64,000 nucleotides of DNA from Neoceratodus forsteri. Taxonomy: Eukaryota; Chordata; Ceratodontiformes; Ceratodontidae. Positions 22,702 through 33,354 of this stretch are shown here, piece by piece. The notes beneath the pieces were generated by a model, which was not told the DNA's origin, did no database searches, and saw nothing but the letters and a program-made list of their open reading frames with translations. The stretch lies in NCBI GenBank assembly GCA_016271365.2, contig JADMNL010000028.1:59352001-59416000 (forward strand), in the 5' to 3' direction. The position numbers were made by a program, and so were the translations under genes. Within the stretch, counting starts at the first letter, position 1, and every line of letters starts with the position of its first letter.

Positions 22702-23902
22702 CCAGAACCTGAATTAGTGGATGACCCCACTGCTGTGATTCAGAGGGCGGAAAGCCGAGAGCTAATCCTGCCGCCTAAGTCAGAGTGTAGAGTGACAGGT
22801 ATTGTAGAATTTGCCCAGCCACCTAAAGGTCCCGCCTTTATCATTGACACCCCACCAGAAGATAATTTACCCGAGGGGTGGGGTTAATCGTGCAGCAAGG
22901 GGTACTGCCACCTCCCAGACCCCCCAGGCCAAGCGTGTAATCGTGGGAGTAAAGAATGAGTCAGAAAAACCCGTAATCATTCAAAAGGGCAGAGTGCTGG
23001 CACACATCTTCAATGTGGATAGTGTCGCCGAAGGGGACCCAAAGAGAGCCACAGACCTGGAGATAGATCCAGCCATTTTCCGTTTTGGGGACTTGCCCAT
23101 CCCTGACAGCTATAGATGGAGCCTGAGCCAGAAACTGGCAAAGAGGCACAACGTGTTTTTGTTCCATGAATGGGATGTGGGGCGCGTCCGATGAGAACAT
23201 TATATTCGATTAAGAAATGACTGCCCTTTCAGAGAGAGATCCTGTTGGCTGGCTCCTAGGGACATTGAGGACGTCCAGTGGCACCTGCAAGAGTTATTGG
23301 CAGCAGGAATCATTAAGGAGTTCCTAAGCATCTACGCCTCCCCTATCATTGAGGCACGCAAAAAGAACAGTGCTGTAAGGATGTGCATCAATTATAGAAC
23401 TCTAAACAAAAAGACCATCCCTGACCAATACACCGTACCACGGGTGGAAGACACTCTGGCCAGCCTATCAGGGAGTAAGTGGTTATCAGTGCTGGATTTC
23501 AGGAGTAGGTATTATCAGATCACCATGGAGGAGGAAGACATGGAGAAAACCACCTTTATCTGCCCCTTGATTCTACCAGTTCGAGCATATGCCCCAAGGG
23601 ATCTCTGGAGCACCTTCCACGTTCCAGAGATTAATGGAAAAAGCAGTGGGAGACATGCATCTTCTGGAGGTGATTGTCTAGCTGGATGATCTAATCATTT
23701 CTGGTAGCACTCTGGAAGAGCATGAACACCAGCTGATGATGGTGCTACACAGACTGGAGGAATTTAGATTAAAGGTCTCCAATGATAAGTGCCAGTTTTG
23801 CCAACCATCAGTGAAATATATGGGGCACATTGTCACGGCAAATGGAGTGTAGACTGACCCCGACAAGATCAAGGCTCTCACCACCTGGCACAGGCCACAT
23901 AA
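22702..23902 (+). pseudogene. Gypsy protease end and reverse transcriptase
   Basis: Resumes the gypsy reading after the hAT element: RAESRELILPPKSECRVTGIVEF, then VGVKNESEKPVIIQKGRVLAHI (22811-23194), then RT with KKNSAVRMCINYRTLNKKTIPDQY, WLSVLDFRSRYYQITMEEED and KTTFICPL (23297-23689). After a frameshift it continues with PQGISGAPSTFQRLMEKAV. The catalytic YLDD block reads stop-LDD at about 23681-23692: the tyrosine codon is TAG. GHIVTANGV and TDPDKIKALTTW follow, ending at an insertion near 23903. RT function is lost. Confidence 0.9.
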
Positions 23903-24616
23903 CTTTACTTCTAACAAATAGACATCTGATTATTTTATGTATTGTATTTTGATGTGTTAGTAATTACTTTATAATAACTGGGTTACACTTTTTCCCATAG
24001 GGAAACCATGGCATAATTTGCCGTTATAAAGGAGCGTTTATAACGGCAAACACGCGCATGGTTTCCCTCGCTATGCGCATGCCTAACCTACAGCTCTTCC
24101 GGGTTTTCACCACTCGCCACCAGATTTCTTCGTCGGTCGAAACCGCACCGCCACCACTATCTCTAGGCGGTAAGTAACTATTTAAAAAAAACTTCCTAAC
24201 AAAAATCACACCGTAAAGGGGACAACAAAACAAGAAAAGTAAACTGCTGCTAGTGACCGAGGACTCAGCAACATCATCCAGACCACAGCCGCATCTAGAC
24301 CATTTATTGTGTATAACTGGCTGTGGTGAAAAAGCTAACCAGCAATTATATAAATATAAATATGGAGTGTGTGTGTAACCCAATTTACACACACCCTGGG
24401 TTGGGTGCCTGACAACTATATGCCATCCAACCCCTGGGGTGTGCGTAAAATCTCGTTACACACACCACCCCATACTTTATTCTCTATATACTTTTATAAT
24501 AAAATATTTATTGGTGCAGTGAAACAAGTGGGTTTTTATCTTTGCTTTTTATACTGCTAATAAAATAAAATGTGATTACACACACCTTCATTCTTTAAAA
24601 CATACATCCTTACTAA
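23903..24616. mobile_element. Unclassified insertion with long hairpin
   Basis: About 715 bases splitting the gypsy RT between ...TWHRPHN and LRTL... (the junction of the finger/palm and connection region). No coding signal. It contains an imperfect palindrome at 23996-24074 and a second GTGTGTGTAA/TTACACAC-type inverted motif at about 24366-24470. I could not identify clear terminal repeats or a duplication, so the class is unknown and the boundaries are approximate. Confidence 0.6.
23996..24074. repeat. Imperfect palindrome (stem about 35 bp)
   Basis: The core TGCCGTTATAAA / TTTATAACGGCA is a perfect 12-base stem around a 6-base loop (24031-24036). Outer arms CATAGGGAAACCATG and CATGGTTTCCCTCGCTATG pair imperfectly. 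Confidence 0.92.
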
Positions 24617-24745
24617 GCACTTGGTCTTTAAGGACTCTCCATTCCTTGGTTTCTCTGTATATTAGTGGTGGTTTGTGAAGGACTACTCTATGATACTGCG
24701 GCCATTAAACAAGTTAACCCAAGGTTACCTGCCCACTAACCAGAA
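24617..24745 (+). pseudogene. Gypsy RT/RNase H connection
   Basis: Short coding remnant between two insertions: a degraded FLGFSVYYRRF-type segment (stop and two Trp in place of Tyr/Arg codons), then FVKDYSMILRPLNKLTQGYLPTNQKKK (the last part spans 24672-24743). This is the region after the RT thumb in gypsy elements. It continues at 26395 after the CR1. Confidence 0.85.
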
Positions 24746-26394
24746 AAAGAAAACTCAGTCCCAGAGAGAAAGTCCACAGAAGGAGTACCTCAAGGTAAAT
24801 AAGGTGAAAGAACTCCTAAAACTCAAGGTGGACAAAGCAATGGGGCCTAACAGGATTCACACAGAATCCTAAAAGAATTAAGGGAGGACCTAGTGACACC
24901 ACTAACCACATTTTTTAACAAATCATGGGAGGATGGGGTGGTACCTGAGGACTGGAGGAGGGCAGATGTGATTCCCCTTCACAAAAGTGGGAGCAAGGCA
25001 GAAGCAGGAAACTACAGACCTGTAAGTTTGACCTCGGTAGGGAAAATGATGGAATCACTCTGAAAGAAAGAATTGTTGAGTACCTAGAGGAGAAGCGGGC
25101 ACAGGACCCAAAGCAGCATGGATTTACAGCAGGAAGGTCAAGTCAGATGAATCTAATTGATTTCTTTGACTGGGTGACCAAAGTAATAGACCAGGGAGGG
25201 GCTGAGGATATGGCCTACCTAGACTTTAGCAAGGCATTTGACACAGTCCCGCACAAAAGATTAATAATCAAGTTAGCCAGCCTGGGAGTGGGTCCCATGG
25301 TGGTAGCCTAGGTAGCAAACTGGCTGCACAACAGGACACAGAAGGTAATAGTGAATGGAACACATTCTGAAGAAAGGGGGGTAACTAATGGGGTACCTCA
25401 GGGCTCAGTATTGGGTCCAGTCCTCTTTAACATCTTTATAGGTGACATTGCAGAGGGTCTGGAAGGAAAGGTGTGCCTCTTTGCAGATGACACAAAGATC
25501 TGTAACAGAGTTGATACACAAGGGAAGGTAGAAAGGATGAAAAGGGACTTGGCAAGGTTGGAGGAACGGTCAGACATATGGCAACTTAGATTCAATGCAA
25601 AGAAGTGCAAAGTAATGCACCTGGGAAACAAAAACCCCGGAGAAGAGTACACAATAGCAGGGGAGGTACTAACAACAACAAAAATGGAAAGGGACCTGAG
25701 GATAGTCATATCAGATGATCTAAAGGTTGGTAAGCAATGTGAGAAGTCAGTAAGGAGAGCCAGGGGGATACTGGGATGTATAGGAAGGGGCATCACAAGT
25801 AGAAAAAGGGAAGTGGTTATCCCTCTGTACAGACAGTTGGTGAGACCCCATCTGGAGTACTGTGTGCAGTTTTGGAGACCTCATCTACGCAAGGACATAG
25901 ACAGGATGGAAGCAGTCCAGAGGAGGGCAACTAAAATTGTGCAGGGTCTGCATCAGAAACCATATGAAGAGAGACTGAGAGAGCTTAATATGCATACCCT
26001 TGATGAAAGGAGGGACGGGGGGACATGATAGAAACATTCAAGTACCTCAAGGGAATCAACAAAGTAAAGGAGGGTAGCATCTTTCAGAAAAAGAGATGTG
26101 TAAGAACAAGGAGGCACATGGACGGCTCAGGGATAATGTGAGGAATTTCTTTTTCACAGAGAGAGTGGTGGATGCATGGAACCGCCTTCCTGGGGAGGTT
26201 GTTGGGTCTAAAACAGTGGGGGAATTCAAACATGCATGGGACAGACATAAGGCAATTGTAGTGGGGGGTGGCAGGAAGTAGGCTGTTGGTTAACTAGAAT
26301 CTGCAGCTTATCCAGTAGGTAGGGAAATGGGCAGACTGGGTGGGCCAGCCAAGTGGTCCTTATCTGCTGTCAAAGTCTATGTTTCTATGTAAAT
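24746..26394 (+). mobile_element. CR1-clade LINE, 5'-truncated
   Basis: RT and C-terminal region of a CR1: [100 protein letters not shown] with intact FADD, then a long C-terminal ORF (25351-26028) with CKVMHLGNKNPGEEY, LGCIGRGITSRKREVV, YCVQFWRPHLRKDIDRMEAV and YEERLRELNMHTL. Ends with a gtctatgtttctatg tail. It is inserted within gypsy coding sequence. A few frameshifts near the start; among the better preserved CR1 copies here. Confidence 0.92.
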
Positions 26395-26770
26395 GATCCC
26401 TTCAGCGACAGGTGGGCCCATGAGCGTGAAGCTGCTTTCAAGGAGACCATGAAAAGACTGTGTGAAGCACTTGTCCTGGCATTTGCAGACCCCAACAAGC
26501 CATACATTCTCCACACCAATGCTAGCTTGAACGGGTTGTGAGCAGTGATTTATCAAGAACATCCAGAAGGACTCCAGCCAGTGGCCTTTGCAAGCCGTAG
26601 CCTGTCCCCATCTGAAAAACATTACCGTTCACACCTGAATTTCTGGCTTTGAAGTGGGCTGTGACAGAAACATTCCACAACTACTTGTATGGTGTTCACT
26701 TCATTGTCCCAACCAATAACAGCCCCGTGACATATGGGAACACCACAGCCAAGTTGGTCATTGCTGGACA
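26395..26770 (+). pseudogene. Gypsy RNase H, first part
   Basis: NDPFSDRWAHEREAAFKETM and LVLAFADPNKPYILHTNASL: the first RNase H aspartate (normally TDAS) is Asn. Then a stop (GL stop AVIYQEHPEG), VAFASRSLSPSEKHY, LALKWAVTETFHNYLYGVHF and VPTNNSPVTYGNTTAKLVIAGH. The order matches gypsy RNase H. Interrupted by a MITE at 26771. Confidence 0.9.
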
Positions 26771-27053
26771 TAGAGGTGGGCATTACAGGAATTTTTCACC
26801 TAAAGCCAAGCCAGAGCCAAGCCAGGGGTCTGGCTTGACTCTACGAGCCAAAGCACGAGTTGAGCCATGGCCGCTGCAGGCTGTCTTCTACATAGGAGTT
26901 GAACATTTCAGACATTACACAAGCTGCTTAAGATGATAAAAATGATTTCTTTGACCGTAACTGCCTCAGCTTGACCTCAGCTCTCAAATTGCTTACAGAG
27001 GTCAAGCCGAGTCAGACACTAGGCTCAAGCCTGCTCTAGTTTGCCTACTTCTA
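26771..27053. mobile_element. hAT-type MITE (TAGAGGTGGGC termini)
   Basis: 283 bases. Left terminus TAGAGGTGGGCA, right terminus TGCCTACTTCTA, inverted with two mismatches. Flanking 8-base duplication GCTGGACA (26763-26770) / GCTAGACA (27054-27061), one mismatch. TAGNGGTGGGCA termini are common in hAT elements. Removing it rejoins VIAGH to KQLSTLSTNDY in the gypsy RNase H. Confidence 0.9.
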
Positions 27054-27061
27054 GCTAGACA

Positions 27062-27962
27062 TAAACAGTTGTCCACACTGTCCACGAATGACTACACATT
27101 CGCATACAGAAGTGGCAAAACCAACATAGACGCTGATGCCCTGTCAAGGTGCTCGCACCACAATCAGCCTGACTCCAGTATACAGCTTTCAAGTGCCACT
27201 GTTAAAGTGCTGTGGTCTAAGTTTTCTGCGCAGAAAGAAGCCACACTAGCCAACCCAGACAAAGCCATCGACATGCTGGGGGTGTCACCAGATGCTATTC
27301 CTGAGGCATACCTAAACTTTACCAGACTTGACCTATCCTCTCTCCTCCAACCACGTAAGTCTGAGCTTCAATGGGCCCAGAGAGAGGATCATGCCTTTTG
27401 TGATGTTATTCAAGCACTGGAGAAGGGGCTCAACCCAGACCAACTGCACGCTTTCCATCCGGATGCCAAAATAATGCTCAGAGAGTGGAGTAAGTTGGCC
27501 CTGAGAGATGGACTGCTGATACAGAAGGTGCATGATAGTGATGATAACTATGCAAGCTCCAAAATCCAGCTGGCCCAGCCTTTGAAGTAGTGCAAGGTCA
27601 TTTTGACATCCCTCCACAATGAAATGGGTCACCTGGGCTATTAAAGGACATTAGATCTGGCAAAGACCTGCTTCTACTGGCCTCGAATGAAAAGGGATGT
27701 AGAGAAACACTGCAAGGCTTGTTTGCAGCGCATTAAAAGGAAAACGCTCCCCAAGAGAGGTTCTTCCTCAGTCAACATACAAACTAGCAGCCCGTTAGAG
27801 ATTGTGTGCATGGACTTTTTGTTGCTGGAGCCTGACAGAAAGAGCAAATCCAACATTATTCTCATCACCGACCACTATACCAGGTATACCCAGGCTTACC
27901 CAACCAAAGATCAAAAAGCCAGCGTAGTTGTCAAAGCCCTGCAGCAGTTCATAAACCACTAG
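27062..27962 (+). pseudogene. Gypsy RNase H end and integrase
   Basis: RNase H tail FAYRSGKTNIDADALSRCSH (27069-27590), a variable linker with PRKSELQWAQREDHAFCDVI, then integrase. The HHCC zinc region is HNEMGHLGY...YWPRMKRDVEKHCKACLQRI. The core starts with SSPLEIVCMDFLLLEPDRKSK (first catalytic Asp) and IILITDHYTRYTQAYPTKDQ (27687-27962). There is one stop in the zinc region. The core is cut by a SINE at QQFINH. Confidence 0.9.
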
Positions 27963-28186
27963 AGGAGGCAGTATAGCACAGTGGTCTAAGGCTCTGAGTT
28001 GCAAATCTGGTGACATCCAGCAGACCAGACCTGGGTTTGAATCCCACAGCTTCCACTTGCATCCTGTGTGACCCTGAGCAAGTCACTTAACTTCCTTGTG
28101 CTCCCAGGTCACTCCTGTAAAAAAGCTTTCAGCTTAGTGTGCTATTCCTGGTTAAACAACTAAAACAAAATAAAAAAAAACAAACT
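27961..28186 (+). mobile_element. tRNA-Leu-type SINE with MIR/CORE-like body
   Basis: The head resembles tRNA-Leu: TGGTCTAAGGCTCTGAG (A-box region) and GGGTTTGAATCCCA (B box). The body GTGTGACCCTGAGCAAGTCACTTAAC resembles the conserved region of MIR/CORE SINEs (split here as gtgtgaccctgag + caagtcacttaac). It ends in an A-rich tail. Flanks aaaccacta and aaacaaacta are a degraded duplication. The gypsy integrase resumes right after it (YGIP). Not a functional tRNA gene: long body, no acceptor pairing. Confidence 0.85.
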
Positions 28187-28243
28187 ATGGCATCCCATAG
28201 AGGATTCCAAGGTATAAATTAGTTTCGGAGAGTTGACTAGCGG
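28187..28243 (+). pseudogene. Gypsy integrase, last visible piece
   Basis: Continues the integrase after the SINE: YGIP, a stop, then RIP and, after a small deletion, a QGINF-type and ELTSGLC-like stretch. Beyond about 28243 no gypsy sequence is recognised. The rest of integrase and the 3' LTR are missing or beyond recognition. Confidence 0.65.
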
Positions 28244-29130
28244 CCTTTGCTAACCAAAATGAAAAAATGATTAGCAGTTGGCCGAGGTTGATTAGCAGTT
28301 TCAAAAAATGGGTATTTTTACTTTAAACTCTATAATAACTACTTGTCATTGTATATACTGATAAAATACACATTGTACTCAGTTTCAGACATAATCTGTT
28401 AATTTTCAGCCATTTTTGACACAAACAGCAGTTTACTGAGGAGATGCAGTGCAGCACAATGTTATTCGAGAGCCTCAGAGCGTGATGACATGTCGAGAAT
28501 CAGATTGTGACAAAGAATTCATTACCGTGACAAAATTCATGACCGTGACAAAAAATAACATAAAAACCCCACCAACCCAAAAGACTGGGTTGATTTCTTA
28601 TTAGGTCTAGTTTGTGAGATTACTATTCTCCACCAAGCATGTATCTTGTAATTATGTGTGGTTCATAGCTCAGTGCTTATGTAACATATGTAGTTGAATG
28701 ATGAAAATGGTTGTTGGATACAGAGGCCAGTATAGAGAGGTCAATGTTCAGTAGGTAATAGTATAGAATGTTTGTGCTTAGGTACTTGGATGCTTGAATT
28801 GAGTTGTTTGATAATATTTGATGGTTTTGGCCTTTCTCTGCATCCCACCTGTAGGAAGGAAGCTTGGTTTAGAATTATGAAGGCCCAAAAAGAATATATA
28901 TCAACGATTGTTCTTTAACTGAATGAGGAAGAGTAGTGCATGACAACACTTAATGATAGGAATAGACGATCACCTTCTCCAACTCTGGAGAGTGTGACCA
29001 GTAGCACTCAGGAGAGGAAAAAACCCCTTGGGGGAACCTCTGAGGACCCATGGCTACTGACCTGCCCGTCCTTCTGGGCATACTAAAGGAGAGAGATCCT
29101 AATTAAACTAAATTAATCAGCTAAATCTGA
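28244..29130. other. Unclassified A/T-rich sequence
   Basis: No coding signal recognised. Contains gattagcagtt twice (about 28269 and 28290) and a small tandem array of about 18-base units around ccgtgacaaaattcatga at 28506-28556 (three copies). It may be another old insertion that removed the gypsy 3' end. Confidence 0.5.
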
Positions 29131-32100
29131 ATTCTAATTTGTAGAATTCAACCCAGATAAATGGAGCTTAAGAAAGAACTGAATTGTAAATGTCCAGTGA
29201 AGTAATTTCCTCTTTCTTAAGGTCAGAGTCCGAGAATCCATGTCTAATTCGAAATGATGGAGAGTGGATATGTGCAGAACCTTCTTCCAGACTTCGGTTG
29301 ACAGCAGGCATAATCCAGGAAATGTATGATGATGGAGATGAAGTTGATGACTGACAAATTCAATACAGGAGACCAGACGCAGATAGTTACATCCAAACTT
29401 GACATCAACGAGGCAGGATGAATAGAAGTACGACTTTCTGATTTCTAATACAGGGTTTGTGTAGTACATGTAATGAAAGAAGGCTTGTAGCCAGGCTACC
29501 GGCTGATGAATCCAGTTCTGATAAGCGAAGTATAGTCTTAGAAATTGATATGAAGGCAAGCTGTACAGTATAATCAGAGACACTGATGCGAGGTATGAAG
29601 CATCCAAGTAGTAGAGTATGGTGAGCCCAAAAAGTAAGCAAGTCAGGTGGACTGCTAATCCGAAGTGAAAGGTAGAAGGAGCAGGGATTGCACCCACGAA
29701 GGCAGATGAGAAGGAACAGGACGTGGCAATCAGCCACTGAAGAAAGCGCAGCTAAACTGACAGCTGGTGAGGTAGGAGAGAGAGGCGGCTAATTCCAGGT
29801 ATGGGAAGCGCAGTCAGACCCATGGAAGTCTGCTGGTAGAATAGAGCGTGGCAGTTAGTCCCTCAGCCAGAAGCGCAGCTTTTCCATCAGCTGGAGAGTT
29901 AAGTAGAGAGGCGACTAGCTCCAGGTAACAGGAAATGCAGCCAGACCTACGGAGGTCAGCCAGTAGGAATAGCGTGTGGTATACAGCCTCCAGGAGATGT
30001 ATCTTGAGTCAGGTTAGAGCAGAGCAGTACTGCAGTTGTAAGGCAGATGTAGAGAATGGAATGGCGCTGAGGACTGACGTATCCAGTAGAGCAAGGATGG
30101 CAGGGATCGCATTGAAGAGACCGTGGCACAGAGATGGCAACTTGACGAGGAATAGCAGTCGAAAATGTAGGTAGGCAATGTTTGAGGCAGCAATAATGGG
30201 ATGAGACCTGAATAGTTGAGCATAAGAGTCCTGGATGGAGATAACTGAAGAGGCTGAGTCAAATGGAGTAGCGTTGTCACAGGGTCCAAAAGCGGTAGAG
30301 CACAATCAGGATAAGGTCTTCATGAGAGGCGCAACTAAGTGACCTGGAAAGGGTGAAGCAGCAGCAATTCCACACGGCTGAAGCAGCAAGACAAAGCATC
30401 CAAGAAAAGAGGAGGAACAAAGAAACGGACAGATGCGGATCCATAATAAAGGAGCTTCCGGCTGGCTGACAGGGCATCAGGTAGGCGTATAGTAGAATGC
30501 GGGAATCTCCAGGCCCCGAGTCGGGCGAGGCAGAAGTATAGCAGAAGCAGGTAAACTTCCCAGCCCGAAGGGCGAAGGCAAGTCGAAGAAGCAGGTGATT
30601 AGCAGGTAAACCTCCCAGCCCGATGGGCGAAGGCAGGTCATACAGGCAGGCAAGTAGTAGGTAAAGCTCCCAGCCTGATGAGCAAAGCAGGTCATAGAAG
30701 CAGGTGATTAAGATGTAGTAGAATGTAGGAACAAAGGACCTCCGGGCTCGAAGGCACAGGTCTGACGAAAGCGATGGCTAACCTCCGGCCTCGCGGGCGA
30801 GGCAGGTTGCAGAGCAGTCGTACATAATGCAATGGAAACATTGAACTGCGAGCAGTGCAGAGGGCCATGTCCTGGCATGTAGAGGTCGCAGTAAATATGT
30901 AAACAAAGGTAGATGGATGCCAGGTCAGGAGGAGCGCAGTAGAATGTAATGGCAGGTTAGTCGGGATGACCCCAAAGTCCCGGGAGGGCAAAGCAGGTAA
31001 CTGGAGCAAGGACGGACAAGGGAACTGTATGAGTTGTAGTCGTAAGTTAGCTTAATGACATAGACATAATAGCAGGAAGCAGGCACAAGCATCCAAAAGG
31101 GTCGAATAGCAAATGCGAATCCTTATGAAAGGGCTCTAGGGCTGGCAGTCATGACAGCAGGCAGGCGTATATAACAAGTGAACCAGGAGGCTCCAAGCTG
31201 ACGAGGCAGCAGAGCAGAAGAGCTAACACATGGCTTGACCGGCCAAGCAGTTCATAGAAGTAGGCAAATAGCGATGGCTATAGTCCATGGAAAGTAGTTG
31301 GCAAGGCGAGGAAGGAGGCCAGTATACCGACGGAAGCAAGCAGGGTAGAGGGATGCTTCACAGGTATGTTGGAAAGGTAAGTAGCAGCCAGCCTGAAAGC
31401 AAGCATGCAGCAAACTCCTCGAAGGGCAGCCTGACCCCGTAGGTCAGCTGGCAATCAGGCGAGCTGAAGAGCACTGAGTGGTTAGAACGCATGACCATGA
31501 AAGCAGCAGCTGAGGAGGCCAAGTGCAGAATGAGTGCGGCAGAATCCCAGGTCAAAGAGGGCAGTATGCATGGAATGTATTGCGAAGCATGGAACAACAG
31601 CTGTATAGGCAAGCGTAGAGATGCACAAAAACAGCAAGCAGCAGTCCCGAGGCAAACACAATAATAATTGCAGAGCAAACAGAAGCGAGGTCTTGAATGT
31701 TGCTGGATAGGAAGGAATCCTGTAATAAATATTTGGAAGCCAGAAGGACAACGGAAGGAATACGCCAGCCAGTGGCGACCGAAAGTATATGAAGGTGAAC
31801 AAACATATTAATATAGAGATATACCCAACAAATGAAGTATAGTTGCAGCTGAGACTTGTAACAACATCTGTCATATAAAAACAATGCAAGCCCTTCAGCA
31901 GTGGCGAAGCAAAGGAGGGCAGCATGTAGTGCATTCGAAATGCAGCGTAAATCTGGCTGAATGGAGCAGTGCAGAACTATGAAGCGCATGAGGAAGCATA
32001 CGAGATGCATACAGCTGATCCGGAATTGGCTGCGATACCGAATAGCAGAAGGAACCAGCCCAAGGAGACCCACGGTACGAGGAATGTCCAATGGGAAGGA

Positions 32101-32221
32101 CTGTAGCCTAAGCAGCAAAGAGGCACGGTAGTAATTACTTTCCATGGCAAACGGTATGCTGCTGAGATGTGAAGGCACTGGAGAATCAAACAGATGGCAG
32201 CAAACAGAGGCGACGAACTAA
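29131..32221. repeat. Purine-rich region with degenerate tandem repeats
   Basis: About 3.1 kb without a recognisable protein. Open frames on the minus strand are hydrophobic and Cys-rich, as expected from a G/A-rich complement, and match no family I know. Three repeat scales are visible. About 125-base units start at 29721, 29846 and 29972 (gcgtggcagttag...gaagcgcagct...gaggtcagccagtaggaata). About 60-70-base units at 30540-30720 centre on ctcccagcccgatgggcgaaggcaggtc (here split: ctcccagcccgatggg + cgaaggcaggtc). A longer repeat of about 680 bases relates about 30427-30540 to about 31105-31220. Class unknown. Confidence 0.6.
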
Positions 32222-32704
32222 GTGGCGGCACAGAGCGATGGTTGCAAAGGGGAGAAAAAAAAAAGACAGCAGAAACAACCAAGAAAGAAAGCAGGAGCTA
32301 AAGCAAGCGTAGGCAATGAGGAGGACGGGGGGGGGGTGGAGTATGCAAGTCAGCTAGACCCCGAAGAAACTAAAGAAGCCATAGAGAAAAGCAGGAGGAA
32401 AGGAAGACGGAGACGGGATGGGCAACAGACAAAAAACGAGCAAGGCAGCAGGAAAGGAAGCAAACTGAAGCTAAGCAAACGAATACGGAAAAAAAAGGGG
32501 AGTGAGGAGGATAGGCATGGCGGCAGAACTTCGTTACGAAACAAAGACGCAACAGACAGGAGAGAGGGAGACAAGACGAAGCAACAGAGGGAACAAGCAG
32601 GAAGTGCGGGGGGACAAACAGCAGCAGCAACCGCGCCCCAGGGCACGCCAGCGAGCGCAGTGAGTGCGACTCGCTCTAAGCAGAGCGGGAGTCAGCTGCT
32701 TTGA
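32222..32704 (+). other. Low-complexity Lys/Arg/Glu-rich open frame, probably not a gene
   Basis: Open for 160 codons, but composed almost only of K, R, G, E, Q, A and S because the DNA is A/G-rich (GAAAAAAAAAGACAG, GACGGGGGGGGGG). No domain. It lies at the end of the purine-rich repeat region. I regard it as a by-product of composition. The base run of G and A would also be slippage-prone. Confidence 0.6.
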
Positions 32705-32849
32705 TTAAATAAGCTGAGGGGGAGGAGCTCTTCCCCCACATAATCACTGGCTGATCCCTTTAATTCTAGCCTGTTTTTGGGGGAAGGAACTGGGGGTTCA
32801 CCATCCTGAGCTGCCATATCACCAGGATGTCTTAGCTTTTGACTACAAA

Positions 32850-33354
32850 ATATATCTACAGCCCTCTGTGGGTTGAATTCAGCTGGAAGGGGAGGGGAGG
32901 AGGCTGCTTTTTAATGTGAATCAATGTTTCTACAGTGTCCTCTGCCAGAGATGCTCTCCAGTCAGTTTTAATCTTGTTCATAGTTGAAAAACACATTTCT
33001 ACTATTGCATTAGACACAAGAAATACTCTCAACATATTCATAAGCTTCAAAAGATTAGGGTAAGAATTCTGGAAGTCATATGCCAGCTTTGACAGCAGAG
33101 GCAGACAGATTCATGAAACTGGTTTGAGCAAAAATCTTAAACTCTTGCCATTCTGCAAGCAGCAGAGCTCTGTCACAGTCAGACTGCAAAAGTGTTGAAA
33201 AATGGTCAGCTACTGCAGTAATGTCATTATTACCACACAGCTCCAGCTCCTTTGGGTCTGCTGGCCAAAGTCTGGTATCTAACAGTTCTGCATGGTTATA
33301 GATACTACTTTCATCTATCACAGAGAACCTTTCTTTGCAACACTTCTCAATGTT
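32850..33354 (-). pseudogene. hAT transposase, C-terminal dimerisation region
   Basis: Frames 33076-33321 (PADPKELELCGNNDI and VADHFSTLL) and 32856-33050 (MLRVFLVSNAIVEMCFSTMNKIK, here spanning 32982-33050, then LAEDTVETLIHIKK). The second is the hAT C-terminal pattern, usually reading as LxxLPVSNAxVERxFSxMKxIKT...L...L..L..I. The general style is that of the ZNF862-like hAT proteins. A CR1 (33355) separates it from the core of the transposase. Frameshift between the two frames. Confidence 0.85.

Noticed and set aside
20431..22702. 11-base duplication TGCTACTGAAC pointing to a Mutator-type element
   Set aside because: Shifting the border so that both ends start with CA and pair as inverted repeats gives a clean 8-base duplication, which fits hAT better.
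27961..28060. tRNA-Leu gene
   Set aside because: It continues into a SINE body with an A-rich tail, and no acceptor stem closes.
29134..29697. 187-codon hydrophobic ORF as a membrane protein
   Set aside because: Minus-strand reading of a purine-rich repeat region; Leu/Phe/Tyr/Cys-rich by composition, with no clear topology or family.
29721..30000. CRISPR array
   Set aside because: Units are contiguous degenerate tandem repeats with no spacer structure.
31552..32178. 208-codon Cys/Leu-rich ORF
   Set aside because: Same compositional effect, overlapping other long frames in the same region.
32222..32704. 160-codon basic ORF as a nuclear protein gene
   Set aside because: Composition follows from A/G-rich DNA, with no domain and no context support.
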